This document shows positions 10,046 through 18,736 of a stretch of DNA of 64,000 bases, piece after piece. The DNA comes from Marinoscillum sp049115815 (GTDB taxonomy: Bacteria > Bacteroidota > Bacteroidia > Cytophagales > Cyclobacteriaceae), in contig JAGDZO010000014.1 of the NCBI GenBank assembly GCA_049115815.1, forward strand, positions 62,001-126,000. The letters run 5' to 3'. A program made the position numbers and the translations under genes. Every line of letters starts with the position of its first letter. Positions within the stretch are counted from its first letter, which is position 1. The notes below the pieces were generated by a model, which had not been told where the DNA came from, made no database searches, and saw only the letters and a list, made by a program, of their open reading frames with translations.

Positions 10046-10669
10046 ATGAGAGAAGCAATAGTCAATACACTACTTGAAGAGAAATTGGTAGTGGTTATTC
10101 GTAGCGCACAACAGTCTGAAGTTGGCCTGATAATAGACGCTTTGGCTGAATCTGGCGTGAAAGCCATGGAAGTAACTAGCAATACCCCTGGCTATACCGA
10201 TGAAATAGCTAAGGCAAGAGCAAAGTATCCCGATTTGATTATTGGCGCAGGGACGATTCGTAGTGCCGCTCTTGCGGAAGAAGCCATAGCCGCAGGAGCT
10301 CAGTTTCTTGTTTCTCCTAACATCAATCCTGATCTTACCCAAGTAGCACATCCACTGGATGTACCGGTGCTGATGGGAGCCCTTACTCCTACCGATGTGA
10401 GCAACGCCATAGAAGCCAAAGCTGATGTAATCAAAATTTTCCCAGCAGACATTTTCGGGATAGAGTATTTAAAAGCAATACAAGGGCCGTTTGATCAAGC
10501 AATTTTCTTCGCTGTAGGCGGTATCGGTATCGACAATGCCAAAGCTTGGATTGAGGCTGGTGCTAAAGGAATTGGTGTAGGTGGTAAGCTTACGAAGCTG
10601 CAAGGCACAAGCGCCGAATTAATTAAAGAAAATGCTAAGAAGCTGGTAGCTATTTTGAAGGATAATTAG
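10046..10669 (+). CDS. eda: KDPG/KDPGal-type aldolase
   Basis: A 207-residue class I aldolase of the 2-keto-3-deoxy-6-phosphogluconate/4-hydroxy-2-oxoglutarate family, normal in length and cytoplasmic (no signal). The Schiff-base lysine is K130 in Val-Ile-Lys-Ile-Phe-Pro-Ala, and the catalytic Glu is E42 in Ala-Met-Glu-Val. It lies 19 bp after the GH117 stop in the same operon. In agar catabolism, galactose (by the DeLey-Doudoroff route) and 3,6-anhydro-L-galactose both lead to 2-keto-3-deoxy-galactonate or its 6-phosphate. This enzyme probably makes pyruvate plus glyceraldehyde (3-phosphate). Whether it needs the phosphate cannot be told; no KDGal kinase gene is in the window. Confidence 0.88.
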   Translation: MREAIVNTLLEEKLVVVIRSAQQSEVGLIIDALAESGVKAMEVTSNTPGYTDEIAKARAKYPDLIIGAGTIRSAALAEEAIAAGAQFLVSPNINPDLTQVAHPLDVPVLMGALTPTDVSNAIEAKADVIKIFPADIFGIEYLKAIQGPFDQAIFFAVGGIGIDNAKAWIEAGAKGIGVGGKLTKLQGTSAELIKENAKKLVAILKDN

Positions 10670-10859
10670 TCTGTTTCAGACCTATTCTCAAGTCGAGCAC
10701 TTTTGCATTTTTCATGATTAGTATCTTGAGAAAAGAGTTTTCATTAGCATAAAGCTGGTTTTTCACTCGACAAGACCTGAACAAGGATCAAGAACATCCC
10801 TTCTCACAGTCCGAAGAATTTCCTCAATCGTATCTTATCGTTGAATAAAATCAAAAAAC

Positions 10860-13800
10860 ATGAGCTATAGGATAAAGCATTTTGCCATATTCTCAATTCT
10901 TCTAACATTTCTCACTCATTTCGCTGGTTCACAATCGTTAGCTATCGAGTTCACTACAGCGGCCATTTCCGTAGATGGTCAGGCTGAAGGCACTTGGGAT
11001 TCATTTGACTTTCAGTCGATCGATAATCCCAATTCAGGAGATGTTGATTCCCCCGCTGACCTATCCGCCAGATATAAGATCGCTTTTGATGCTACGAACA
11101 TATATGTACTGCTAGAAGTCCGAGACAATGTTTGGCATATAGATAATGAAACGAACGTATGGAATGAGGATGGTTTTGAGTTGTTTATTGATGTAGGAAA
11201 TGACAAGCAGAGCACCTATGGATCAGATGACTTCAAATTCGACTTTAGATATACTGACAACAATAGCTACAAAAGGAATAATCGCACCACAGGTGTACAG
11301 ATAGCACAAATGCAGGTTAATGACACTGTGGTCTATGAAGTTGCTATTCCATTGAGCACCTTGACTCTGGAGCAGAGCAACATAGTGGAAGGTGAGCTTA
11401 TTGGTTTTGACATTCATGTCAATGATGATGACAATACAGGAAATAGAGAGGGAAAACTAGCATGGTACGCACGCAAGGACGAATCTTCTAAAAATCCCGC
11501 CTACTTCGGCATAGCGAAATTTACAGGCATAGATAGCTCCGATCCTGCCAACAAACCGAACTTCTCACACGACAGAGGTTTTTTCGATTCACCATTCACG
11601 TTGACCATCTCCTCAGATCATAGCAATGCCACCGTCTATTATACACTAGATGGAAGCGACCCATTGTTTTCAGCTACTCGATTGGAGGCTTCTGCACCTG
11701 TAGAATTGACCATCGATCCAGACGCAACAGAAAATAGAGGTGGTAAAACTCCGGGAGTCATCGTGAGAGCAACGAATAGAACGGCTGATCTAGGGCCGAG
11801 CAAGGTGGTAACTAAATCTTACTTTTTTCCAGAGGCCATAGCGAAGCAAGGAAATCCGGGAGGACATTGGGTGGCTCCAAGATATGATTTTGCATGGCCT
11901 GGTTTGGATAGAAAACAAAACATGGACTATGCCATGTCGCAGAGCATCACCTCTTCCTCCAAATGGGGAGACTTTAAAGAAGCCATGCTGGACATACCTA
12001 CTTATTCGCTCGTGACAGACTATGACTATCTATTCGATGACGATCAAGGTATCTATATGAATGCGCTTGAAGATGGTTGGGAGCGTCCAGTATCGATAGA
12101 AATGATCGAACCAAAGACCGAAGAAGGTTTTCAGATAGATGGAGGAATCAGAATCAGGGGAAGGTATTCTAGACTGCCTAGAAATGCGAAACATTCGTTT
12201 CGTTTGATGTTTAGAAACGAATACGGACAATCAAGGCTTGAATATCCAGTATTTGGAGATGAAGGCACCAATGAATTCAAACGCTTAGACTTCAGAACGG
12301 CACAAAACTCGTCTTGGCAGACAGAAGAATCACATGAAACCGTCACCTTCCTGAAGGAAGTATTTGCAAGAGATACCCAAGGTAAAATGGGAATGGCTTA
12401 TACCAGGAGCCGGTATTGTCACCTATATCTCAATGGTGTTTATTGGGGACTCTATCAGATACAAGAACGAGCAGAAGAGACATTCTCGGAAACCTATCTA
12501 GGTGGCAACAAATCAGATTATGACATCATAAAGCCCCGTAAAAATGTCCCCGTCCCTGTAGAAGATCTCAAGATGGGAGCTATTGAAGGTACTATGGAAT
12601 CCGCCGAAAGACTTTGGAACAAGGTCTTGGCAGGTATGGAATCCAATGAAGCTTATTTTGAAGTACAAGGCATGAATCCTGATGGCACCCGAAACGCCAG
12701 TTTCGAGAGACTGTTGGATGTTGAAAGCCTCATTGATTATTTATTAATCTCATTTTATGTAGGAAGTCAAGATGGTCCTGGAGTCGTATGGCAAGCCCTT
12801 TGGGGGAAAACCCTCCGCCCAAACAATTATATAGGCATCTATAACAGGTCCAATCCGGACGGATTCAAGTGGATTGTTCATGACTTTGAGAAGACCATGT
12901 ACTCTACGGATGAGAGTTTTCCGCTTACAGAGACTGATGACTCTTGGTTTTCAACAGATATCACTTTCATGAATCCAGTTACCATCCACCGGTATCTCAT
13001 GAAAAACCCAGAATATCGACTGAAGTTTGCGGATAGAGTGTATCGATATTTTGAAGGAGATGGCGTATTTGTTCCTGAAAACGTCAGAGCAGCTTTTGAC
13101 AAGCGCAAGGCCGAGATACAACTGGCAGTCATAGGTGAAGCAGCTCGATGGGGAGATATGATCTCCTGGAAACCAGCCAATACCCCTGACAACTGGGAAA
13201 GTAATGTGGCAAATCTTTTTAATAATTACATTCCAAGCAGAACAACAAAGGTCATCGATCAATTCAAACAAATAGGCGCATACACAGACCAAAAAGCTCC
13301 TTATTTGTCGACTTCTGAAAAGTCGTACTACAGCGGATTGTACAGTATTGGATCAAATTCTACTTTGAATTTCACCAATCCAAACTCGACCGGCACCATT
13401 TATTATACACTAGATGGCTCTGATCCGCGCACTATTGGTGGACAACTATTATCTAACGCGATAGAAGCTAATTCATCTACCACCCTCGCTCCTACAAGCG
13501 CAACCATCGTCATGGCTCGAATCAAAAACGGAGAAAACTGGAGCGCCCTTCTGGAGACGGAATTGATCGTGGAGACCAATTACGAACCACTCAAGATCAC
13601 CGAGATTCACTACAATCCTCTGGATGCCAATGGCATAGATGGATCAGAACTAGAGTTTTTAGAAATCAAGAACACAGGCAGTAGCTCAATAGATCTCAAT
13701 GGTTTGAGTCTTTCAGATGGTGTGACATTTAGTTTCGGTTCAGGAACTGTGGGTGCAGGTGCCTTCATCGTACTGGCATCTAATAGTACGGCTTTTGAAT

Positions 13801-15509
13801 CGCACTATGGCTTTGCCCCATTCGGGGAATATGAGGGGCAGTTGAGAAACAGCGGTGAACGCATCGCCTTGTCAGACTTCAATGATGAACTAATTTGGGA
13901 AGTGAGCTACAGTGATGATCAACCTTGGCCACTGACACCTGATGGTGCTGGCAATTCACTGGTATCTAACATTATTAACCCAACTACCGATCCCAACTCA
14001 GCTGCTTATTGGAAAGCCTCGACGAATATCGGTGGGTCTCCCGAAGCAGATGATCCTAACCAGACGATAGCACCCCTCATTATCAATGAAATCAGTGCTA
14101 ACCCCTTTGACAATGAAGAAGATGCCATCGAACTCTACAATCCGAGCAGTGCTGCAGTAAATGTTGAGAATTGGTACTTGACAGACGATAGAGATGAGAT
14201 TGCAAAATGGAAAATCCATGCTGGGAAATCTGTACCTGCGAATGGTTATTTAGTTTTTAGATCTTCAGATTTCGGAAGCGCCTTCTCCTTAAGTAGTCAT
14301 GGAGAGGAAGTGTTTTTGTTTGCGGCTGATGCAACAGGTGATCTGCTCGGGTATAGTCATGGTGTTGTCTATGGCGAGCAAGATGCAGGAGTCACTTTTG
14401 GTCAACACATCAACAGTCAGGGTCAAGCGTTCTTCGTAGCACAGCAGACCCCAACACTGGGAAGTGAAAACGATGAGCCAAAGCACGCTTCGGTAATCAT
14501 TAGTGAAATCATGTATCACCCAGAGGAAGGCAGTGCTGAGTATGTAAAGCTGACCAATACTACCGATGAGGCTGTTACATTCAATGGAGCTGAAAGTGAG
14601 GCTCAAGTTTGGAAGCTTAATGGAACAGGATTTGACTTCCCTCCTAGCACGGTACTCAATCCGGGAAGTTCCCTATTTATCATTGAAGCTGAGTATGATG
14701 CAGACTTATTCCGCGAATCTCAGAGCCTACCTGAGACGATTCATGTTTTCAATATGTCTGGAGGTTTGGACAACTCTGGTGAGACTTTGACTCTTGAGCG
14801 ACCTGGGCCATTCTATGATGACAATGGCACCAACACTTTTGAATATATCATTGAGGAATTTGTAAAGTATGGAGATTCAAGTCCTTGGCCTGCTGAAGCA
14901 GACGGAATGGGCGCCTCCCTCAATCGTACTACTACCGCAAGCTTTGCCAACGACCCTCAATCTTGGGAAGCGATAAGTCGAATTGCACCGCCTTCTCTGA
15001 GTCCTGATGAGAATACCGTTAATTCGTTGACTGATGTGACCATCACATTTACCGATGATTCAGCTTGGAGAGACAACATTACAGAGGTAAAAGTAAATGG
15101 TACCGTAATATCTAGTGATGATTACGCAGTATCCGCGGGCCAGATTATCATCAAAGGAAATGTTTTCCAGTTCAAGCAGTCGTATGAAATTGTCATAGAG
15201 GCTAGCGGTTATTTTTCAGCAGTGGTCACACAGGTTATTTCAGAAGGTGAAGCACCTTCTTTAAGCAGTGGCGAAGATTTCGAAATCCGTATATTTCCCA
15301 ATCCGGCTTCAGATATTTTGCAAATCTCCGTTGGAGAACTTATCGAAAAAGGGACTCTGAAAGTAACCGACATGACTGGTCGCACGCTAATTCAACAAGA
15401 CCTTAAAGCGAACAATACCTTGAATGTATCAGATTGGAAAACTGGCCTTTACTTGGTGATTATTCAAAGCAATAGTAATGTGTATAAGTCTAAGCTCACT
15501 GTTCCGTAG
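10860..15509 (+). CDS. Giant CotH-domain / lamin-tail T9SS-secreted protein with CBM9-like domain
   Basis: A 1549-residue secreted protein. Domains by eye: signal peptide (1-24), CBM9-like domain (about 28-220), chitobiase/hexosaminidase C-terminal-like strand-rich domain with Tyr-Thr-Leu-Asp-Gly-Ser-Asp (about 232-320), CotH kinase-like domain (about 385-780, with the Leu-Asn-Gly-Val-Tyr-Trp-Gly-Leu-Tyr core near 525), a second Tyr-Thr-Leu-Asp-Gly-Ser-Asp domain (about 815-905), three lamin-tail domains (starting about 910, 1071 and 1211) and a T9SS type A tail (about 1475-1549). CotH is an atypical protein kinase in spore formers; in secreted Bacteroidota proteins its role is unknown. The set suggests a cell-surface binding or adhesion protein. 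It stands alone between the aldolase gene and the toxin-antitoxin pair. Confidence 0.82.
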   Translation: MSYRIKHFAIFSILLTFLTHFAGSQSLAIEFTTAAISVDGQAEGTWDSFDFQSIDNPNSGDVDSPADLSARYKIAFDATNIYVLLEVRDNVWHIDNETNVWNEDGFELFIDVGNDKQSTYGSDDFKFDFRYTDNNSYKRNNRTTGVQIAQMQVNDTVVYEVAIPLSTLTLEQSNIVEGELIGFDIHVNDDDNTGNREGKLAWYARKDESSKNPAYFGIAKFTGIDSSDPANKPNFSHDRGFFDSPFTLTISSDHSNATVYYTLDGSDPLFSATRLEASAPVELTIDPDATENRGGKTPGVIVRATNRTADLGPSKVVTKSYFFPEAIAKQGNPGGHWVAPRYDFAWPGLDRKQNMDYAMSQSITSSSKWGDFKEAMLDIPTYSLVTDYDYLFDDDQGIYMNALEDGWERPVSIEMIEPKTEEGFQIDGGIRIRGRYSRLPRNAKHSFRLMFRNEYGQSRLEYPVFGDEGTNEFKRLDFRTAQNSSWQTEESHETVTFLKEVFARDTQGKMGMAYTRSRYCHLYLNGVYWGLYQIQERAEETFSETYLGGNKSDYDIIKPRKNVPVPVEDLKMGAIEGTMESAERLWNKVLAGMESNEAYFEVQGMNPDGTRNASFERLLDVESLIDYLLISFYVGSQDGPGVVWQALWGKTLRPNNYIGIYNRSNPDGFKWIVHDFEKTMYSTDESFPLTETDDSWFSTDITFMNPVTIHRYLMKNPEYRLKFADRVYRYFEGDGVFVPENVRAAFDKRKAEIQLAVIGEAARWGDMISWKPANTPDNWESNVANLFNNYIPSRTTKVIDQFKQIGAYTDQKAPYLSTSEKSYYSGLYSIGSNSTLNFTNPNSTGTIYYTLDGSDPRTIGGQLLSNAIEANSSTTLAPTSATIVMARIKNGENWSALLETELIVETNYEPLKITEIHYNPLDANGIDGSELEFLEIKNTGSSSIDLNGLSLSDGVTFSFGSGTVGAGAFIVLASNSTAFESHYGFAPFGEYEGQLRNSGERIALSDFNDELIWEVSYSDDQPWPLTPDGAGNSLVSNIINPTTDPNSAAYWKASTNIGGSPEADDPNQTIAPLIINEISANPFDNEEDAIELYNPSSAAVNVENWYLTDDRDEIAKWKIHAGKSVPANGYLVFRSSDFGSAFSLSSHGEEVFLFAADATGDLLGYSHGVVYGEQDAGVTFGQHINSQGQAFFVAQQTPTLGSENDEPKHASVIISEIMYHPEEGSAEYVKLTNTTDEAVTFNGAESEAQVWKLNGTGFDFPPSTVLNPGSSLFIIEAEYDADLFRESQSLPETIHVFNMSGGLDNSGETLTLERPGPFYDDNGTNTFEYIIEEFVKYGDSSPWPAEADGMGASLNRTTTASFANDPQSWEAISRIAPPSLSPDENTVNSLTDVTITFTDDSAWRDNITEVKVNGTVISSDDYAVSAGQIIIKGNVFQFKQSYEIVIEASGYFSAVVTQVISEGEAPSLSSGEDFEIRIFPNPASDILQISVGELIEKGTLKVTDMTGRTLIQQDLKANNTLNVSDWKTGLYLVIIQSNSNVYKSKLTVP

Positions 15510-15814
15510 GCCTTATGATTGATGGTTGGTAGGAGCTGACCAATAATGATCATTGCTGTTTTCGAGACAACCTTCTATCCGCCCAAATGACTAAAATTTG
15601 TCATTAGCTCCTATGTAGAAAAATGGAAATCACATGAAATACTTCCTTCAGTTTGGTGAGTAGCAAAACTTACTTCCCTATTTTAATTGACGCTTTCTTT
15701 GCTTGAATTGCTCCATTTTTAGTGAAGCGTGATTTGAGAGTTCTTTACTAACCTATCAATGGTGGAAGCATCTTGAAATTGATTATTTCGTATATTTGAT
15801 AAAAGCTGAAAATA
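15510..15814 (+). other. Non-coding spacer, nothing recognised
   Basis: About 305 AT-rich bases between the CotH gene and the antitoxin gene. I saw no open frame of interest, no clear hairpin terminator and no repeat. A promoter for the toxin-antitoxin pair is expected near the end but no convincing motif was found. Confidence 0.5.
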
Positions 15815-16048
15815 ATGAACTTAGAAGCTCGTAAAATAGAATTTGTGCAGGAGTTTTTGAAACTCCAAAGCGAAGAAGCAGTGTCTCGATTAGAAGAAAT
15901 ATTAAGAAAAGAAAAAGATATTTCTGAAGAACGAGTACTTGAACCTATGAGCCAAGAGGATCTTCGCAAACGCATAGATCAATCGGAATCTGATTTTAGC
16001 AACGGCAGATACAAGAGTAGTGCTGAGCTTTTAGCCAAGTATGAATAA
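15815..16048 (+). CDS. Putative antitoxin of a RelE/ParE-type module
   Basis: A 77-residue, mostly helical, charged protein with no signal. Its C-terminal Asn-Gly-Arg-Tyr-Lys-Ser-Ser-Ala-Glu-Leu stretch resembles the toxin-wrapping tail of small Bacteroidota antitoxins. Its stop codon overlaps the start of the next gene (TAATG), the usual coupling for antitoxin-toxin pairs. No DNA-binding motif was clearly visible, so its family is assigned only from size and context. Confidence 0.7.
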   Translation: MNLEARKIEFVQEFLKLQSEEAVSRLEEILRKEKDISEERVLEPMSQEDLRKRIDQSESDFSNGRYKSSAELLAKYE

Positions 16049-16365
16049 TGGCATTCAAGATTATTTGGTCTGAATTCGCCGAAAAGCAACTTGATGCTAT
16101 TTATTATTACTATACTGAGAAAGCCAATACCAACGTAGCTGTTAACATTATTCATGGTATAATCAAGGAGCCTGAAAAGTTGAAAAAAATGCCTCTCCTC
16201 GGACAAGAGGAGGAGCTATTAAAAGATAAAAATGCTGAATACCGATATTTGATATTCAAAAATTACAAATTGATTTATTCTGTGGATCACAACAACGAAC
16301 TTGTGAAAATCGCAGATGTATTCGATACTCGCCAGAATCCAACAAAACTAAAGAGGACAAGGTAG
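16048..16365 (+). CDS. RelE/ParE family toxin
   Basis: A 105-residue protein with the RelE/ParE pattern: an N-terminal strand, a helix pair beginning near Glu-Phe-Ala-Glu-Lys-Gln-Leu, then a strand with Glu-Tyr-Arg-Tyr-Leu-Ile, Tyr-Lys-Leu-Ile-Tyr, and a final Val-Phe-Asp-Thr-Arg-Gln-Asn-Pro. This ending is typical of the ParE-like branch. RelE members cut mRNA on the ribosome and ParE members inhibit gyrase; which applies is not decidable here. Translation is coupled to the antitoxin gene by a one-base overlap. The pair interrupts an otherwise carbohydrate-related region and is flanked by related T9SS-tail sequences. Confidence 0.87.
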   Translation: MAFKIIWSEFAEKQLDAIYYYYTEKANTNVAVNIIHGIIKEPEKLKKMPLLGQEEELLKDKNAEYRYLIFKNYKLIYSVDHNNELVKIADVFDTRQNPTKLKRTR

Positions 16366-16412
16366 TTTCTTCACCACAAACTCCTCTTGCCGTGAAACAT
16401 ACTTCTTTTTGA

Positions 16413-16571
16413 AGGACACTGAAAGTAACCGATATGTCTGGCCGAACACTTATTCAACAAGACCTTGACGCGAACAATTACCTGAACATATCAGATTGGA
16501 AGACTGGCCTTTACTTCGTGATTATTCAAAGCAATAGTAAAGTTTATAAGTCCAAACTCACTGTTCGCTAA
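16413..16571 (+). pseudogene. Stranded T9SS-tail fragment, about 86% identical to the end of the CotH gene
   Basis: This 53-codon stretch, without a start codon and preceded at once by an in-frame TGA, encodes a T9SS type A tail ending in Lys-Leu-Thr-Val-Arg-stop. It matches the last 51 codons of the CotH gene (about 15352-15509), with roughly 22 differences over 154 bases by my count. Many of the changes are in third codon positions, so the two tails probably diverged as coding sequence before this copy lost its gene. The toxin-antitoxin pair lies between the two copies. Confidence 0.8.
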
Positions 16572-16669
16572 GGAGTAGAATAGCATTAGTGATGAACAAT
16601 TTCTCTATTAATTATAGCTTCTTGACCTCTCCCTAATCCATTTCGCGGTGATTTGAGGTCGCCTGGCAG

Positions 16670-17473
16670 TTAAGCGTATTGATTGAAGAACTCCAATGTA
16701 TCCACAAGATGCTCTTGCCAATACACCCATTCATGTTCTCCTTCAAATTCTTGGTAGCTATGATCAACCCCTGCGTCTAGCAAGCTTTGATGGAGCGCCC
16801 GATTGTATTCGATCAACAAATCGGATGATCCACAATCAAATCTTAAAGGCGGCAAAGTGGATCGATGTTCCAGTATGCTGGTGAGCACATCTTCATTAGC
16901 GCGCTCTTCCGGCTTGTATTCACCTATGGCCTCCTCGACAAAGAGGCTCATCTGTCCTACTTCAGTAATAGAGCTGTGCGCAGAAATGGCTTGATAATTC
17001 TTACCATATTTTGATCCAATTTTCAAGGCACCAAAACCTCCCATAGAAAGACCCGAAATGAATTGGTTTGATTTTGAAGATGATTGTGGGATATTCTCTA
17101 GAATAGCATTGGGTACATCTTCAGCGATCCATTTTTCAAAATCACGCTCATCATGCGCCATATAGCCAGAGCCATCTCCCCAAAGTCCATCGGAAGGCAT
17201 GGCAAGGATCATCGGCTTGATGCGACCTTCGTCAATGAGTTTTTGAGCGATGTTATGCGCATTGCCCAGAAAAGCCCAGACCCATGCACTACCATATACC
17301 CCATGTAGCAATGTAACCACCGGAAGGTCTTTCAGTCCTTCTCCTTTCGGGACAAAGACACAGATATCCCCACGACCTTTGAGGTTGGGGGTTTTCACCG
17401 TGATGAATCGCAAACCATCCATCTCGAATGCAGGATTGGAAAGCTCCGTAGTTTTAAATTTTGATGTACTCAT
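16670..17473 (-). CDS. Alpha/beta-hydrolase esterase (esterase D / S-formylglutathione hydrolase-like)
   Basis: A 267-residue cytoplasmic alpha/beta hydrolase. The nucleophile is S143 in Gly-Leu-Ser-Met-Gly-Gly, the oxyanion-hole strand reads Leu-Leu-His-Gly-Val-Tyr-Gly, and the likely catalytic His lies in Gly-Glu-His-Glu-Trp near residue 247. It belongs to the putative esterase group that includes esterase D and S-formylglutathione hydrolase. Its start overlaps the stop of the zinc alcohol dehydrogenase gene by one base, so the two are translationally coupled. Such a pair, near a P450 that releases formaldehyde, could oxidise the aldehyde and hydrolyse the resulting thioester. A sugar-lactone or carbohydrate ester substrate is the main alternative. 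Confidence 0.78.
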   Translation of the reverse strand: MSTSKFKTTELSNPAFEMDGLRFITVKTPNLKGRGDICVFVPKGEGLKDLPVVTLLHGVYGSAWVWAFLGNAHNIAQKLIDEGRIKPMILAMPSDGLWGDGSGYMAHDERDFEKWIAEDVPNAILENIPQSSSKSNQFISGLSMGGFGALKIGSKYGKNYQAISAHSSITEVGQMSLFVEEAIGEYKPEERANEDVLTSILEHRSTLPPLRFDCGSSDLLIEYNRALHQSLLDAGVDHSYQEFEGEHEWVYWQEHLVDTLEFFNQYA

Positions 17474-18588
17474 TAGTCAAATACGATTACACCCTTAGCA
17501 TTGCGTCCGGCGAGCATATCATCAAAGGCTGTTTGAAGCTCGTCTAAGGGATATGTGCGGGTAATCATCTCATCCAAAAGTAGTTCGCCTTTGTGGTAAA
17601 GCTTTTCCAGCTTAGGAAAATCTATCTCCGGTCTACATTTCCCGTAAAGGGGATTGATGTAAATCTTGTCCCATTCAAAAAGGCGCATATCGATGGTGAT
17701 CTCTTCTTCTATTCCGCTTACTTGGACTGCTGTCCCAGCATTCCGAACCATGGCCAGCGGTGCTGCACCCAAAGCCGGAATGGCAGTACATTCAAAGGCA
17801 TAATCCGCTCCTCTTCCGTCAGTCATTTCCTTTACTTTCTGAGAAGCCTTCATCAGCCCCTTGTCTTCTTTCTCTGCCAAAATGGTATGGGTAGCTCCAA
17901 ATTTCTTGGCCATTTCCAGCCTCTCAGGGTTGATATCAATAGCAATAATCTTGGAGGCACCTGATATGCGACAACCTTGGATCACATTGAGTCCAACGCC
18001 TCCGGTACCTAAGACAACCGCCGAACTTCCCGCAGTGAGCTTAGCACTATTGACTACTGACCCATATCCCGTCATCACACCACAGCTGATAATGCTCGCT
18101 GAGGACATAGGTAGTACTTGCTCCATTGTCACACAAGCCGATTCTTGTACCAATGTATACTCTGATAATGTCCCAATATTAAAGGAACGTTCGATTGGTT
18201 GGGTATTCCATTTGGTTCCTTCCAGGTGTGCATGCCCAGGTGTATATCCATTTCCACCTGCGGTAACAGGGGAATTTTGCTCGCAGATGTGCTGATTTCC
18301 TTCTTGGCACTGAAAGCACGTCATGCAAGGAGTCGCCCAGTTTAGAATGACGGCATCTCCTATTGCCAATTTTGATACGCCTTCTCCCACGGCTTCCACC
18401 ACCCCAGCACCTTCGTGTCCTAGCACGATGGGTTTGCCCCAATTCAGCGAGTCATGATCGGTATGGCAAAGCCCTGCGGCCTTTACTTTCACCAATACTT
18501 CCCCTGCTTTCGGATTGGATATTTCCACTTCATCAATAACGAAACCTCCTTTACCATCAGCGATGGCTGCTTTTGATTTTAATGTCAT
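17473..18588 (-). CDS. Zinc-dependent alcohol dehydrogenase (class III-like)
   Basis: About 371 residues from the ATG at 18588; an in-frame extension to 18624 has a weaker start. Medium-chain dehydrogenase features are complete: catalytic zinc ligands Cys in Gly-Leu-Cys-His-Thr-Asp, His in Gly-His-Glu-Gly-Ala-Gly and Cys in Ser-Cys-Gly-Val; a structural zinc lobe with four Cys (Pro-Cys-x2-Cys-x2-Cys-x7-Cys); and a Rossmann motif Gly-Thr-Gly-Gly-Val-Gly. An acidic residue after the second strand (Ile-Asp-Ile-Asn) favours NAD. Related dehydrogenases are found with the 6-O-methyl-galactose P450 genes of marine Flavobacteriia. Formaldehyde, or an aldehyde/alcohol sugar derivative, is a plausible substrate but unproven. 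Confidence 0.87.
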   Translation of the reverse strand: MTLKSKAAIADGKGGFVIDEVEISNPKAGEVLVKVKAAGLCHTDHDSLNWGKPIVLGHEGAGVVEAVGEGVSKLAIGDAVILNWATPCMTCFQCQEGNQHICEQNSPVTAGGNGYTPGHAHLEGTKWNTQPIERSFNIGTLSEYTLVQESACVTMEQVLPMSSASIISCGVMTGYGSVVNSAKLTAGSSAVVLGTGGVGLNVIQGCRISGASKIIAIDINPERLEMAKKFGATHTILAEKEDKGLMKASQKVKEMTDGRGADYAFECTAIPALGAAPLAMVRNAGTAVQVSGIEEEITIDMRLFEWDKIYINPLYGKCRPEIDFPKLEKLYHKGELLLDEMITRTYPLDELQTAFDDMLAGRNAKGVIVFD

Positions 18589-18720
18589 ACTTAAACGAAT
18601 TGTGCGCACTTGACCATATAGCAAAGAAGCAAAGTACTAATTGTATTGTGTTCTACTATTTTGATGATAAAATCATCTATTTTGTGGCACTAGTCCATCA
18701 ATAAGAAAATAAAGTCAAAG

Positions 18721-18735
18721 AATAGCATATTAATT
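18721..18735 (+). promoter_or_regulatory. Candidate operator motif, copy 1
   Basis: The 15-mer AATAGCATATTAATT ends one base before the ATG of the AraC-family gene. An identical copy is at 22460-22474 and a near copy at 22341-22354. Position at the start codon would suit autoregulation, but the role is inferred only from recurrence. Confidence 0.4.
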
Positions 18736-18736
18736 C

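Noticed and set aside
10671..10684. Hairpin after the aldolase gene as a terminator
   Set aside because: GTCTG-TTT-CAGAC is very short and has no following T run.
12878..13292. Minus-strand frames over 100 codons inside the CotH gene
   Set aside because: Antisense shadows of the CotH domain; no signal or family pattern.
16366..16669. Insertion sequence or transposon remnant next to the toxin-antitoxin pair
   Set aside because: No transposase frame, terminal inverted repeat or target duplication could be seen; the repeated part is a T9SS tail.
17593..18295. Plus-strand frames opposite the alcohol dehydrogenase
   Set aside because: The minus strand encodes an unmistakable zinc dehydrogenase; the plus frames have no start context or motif.
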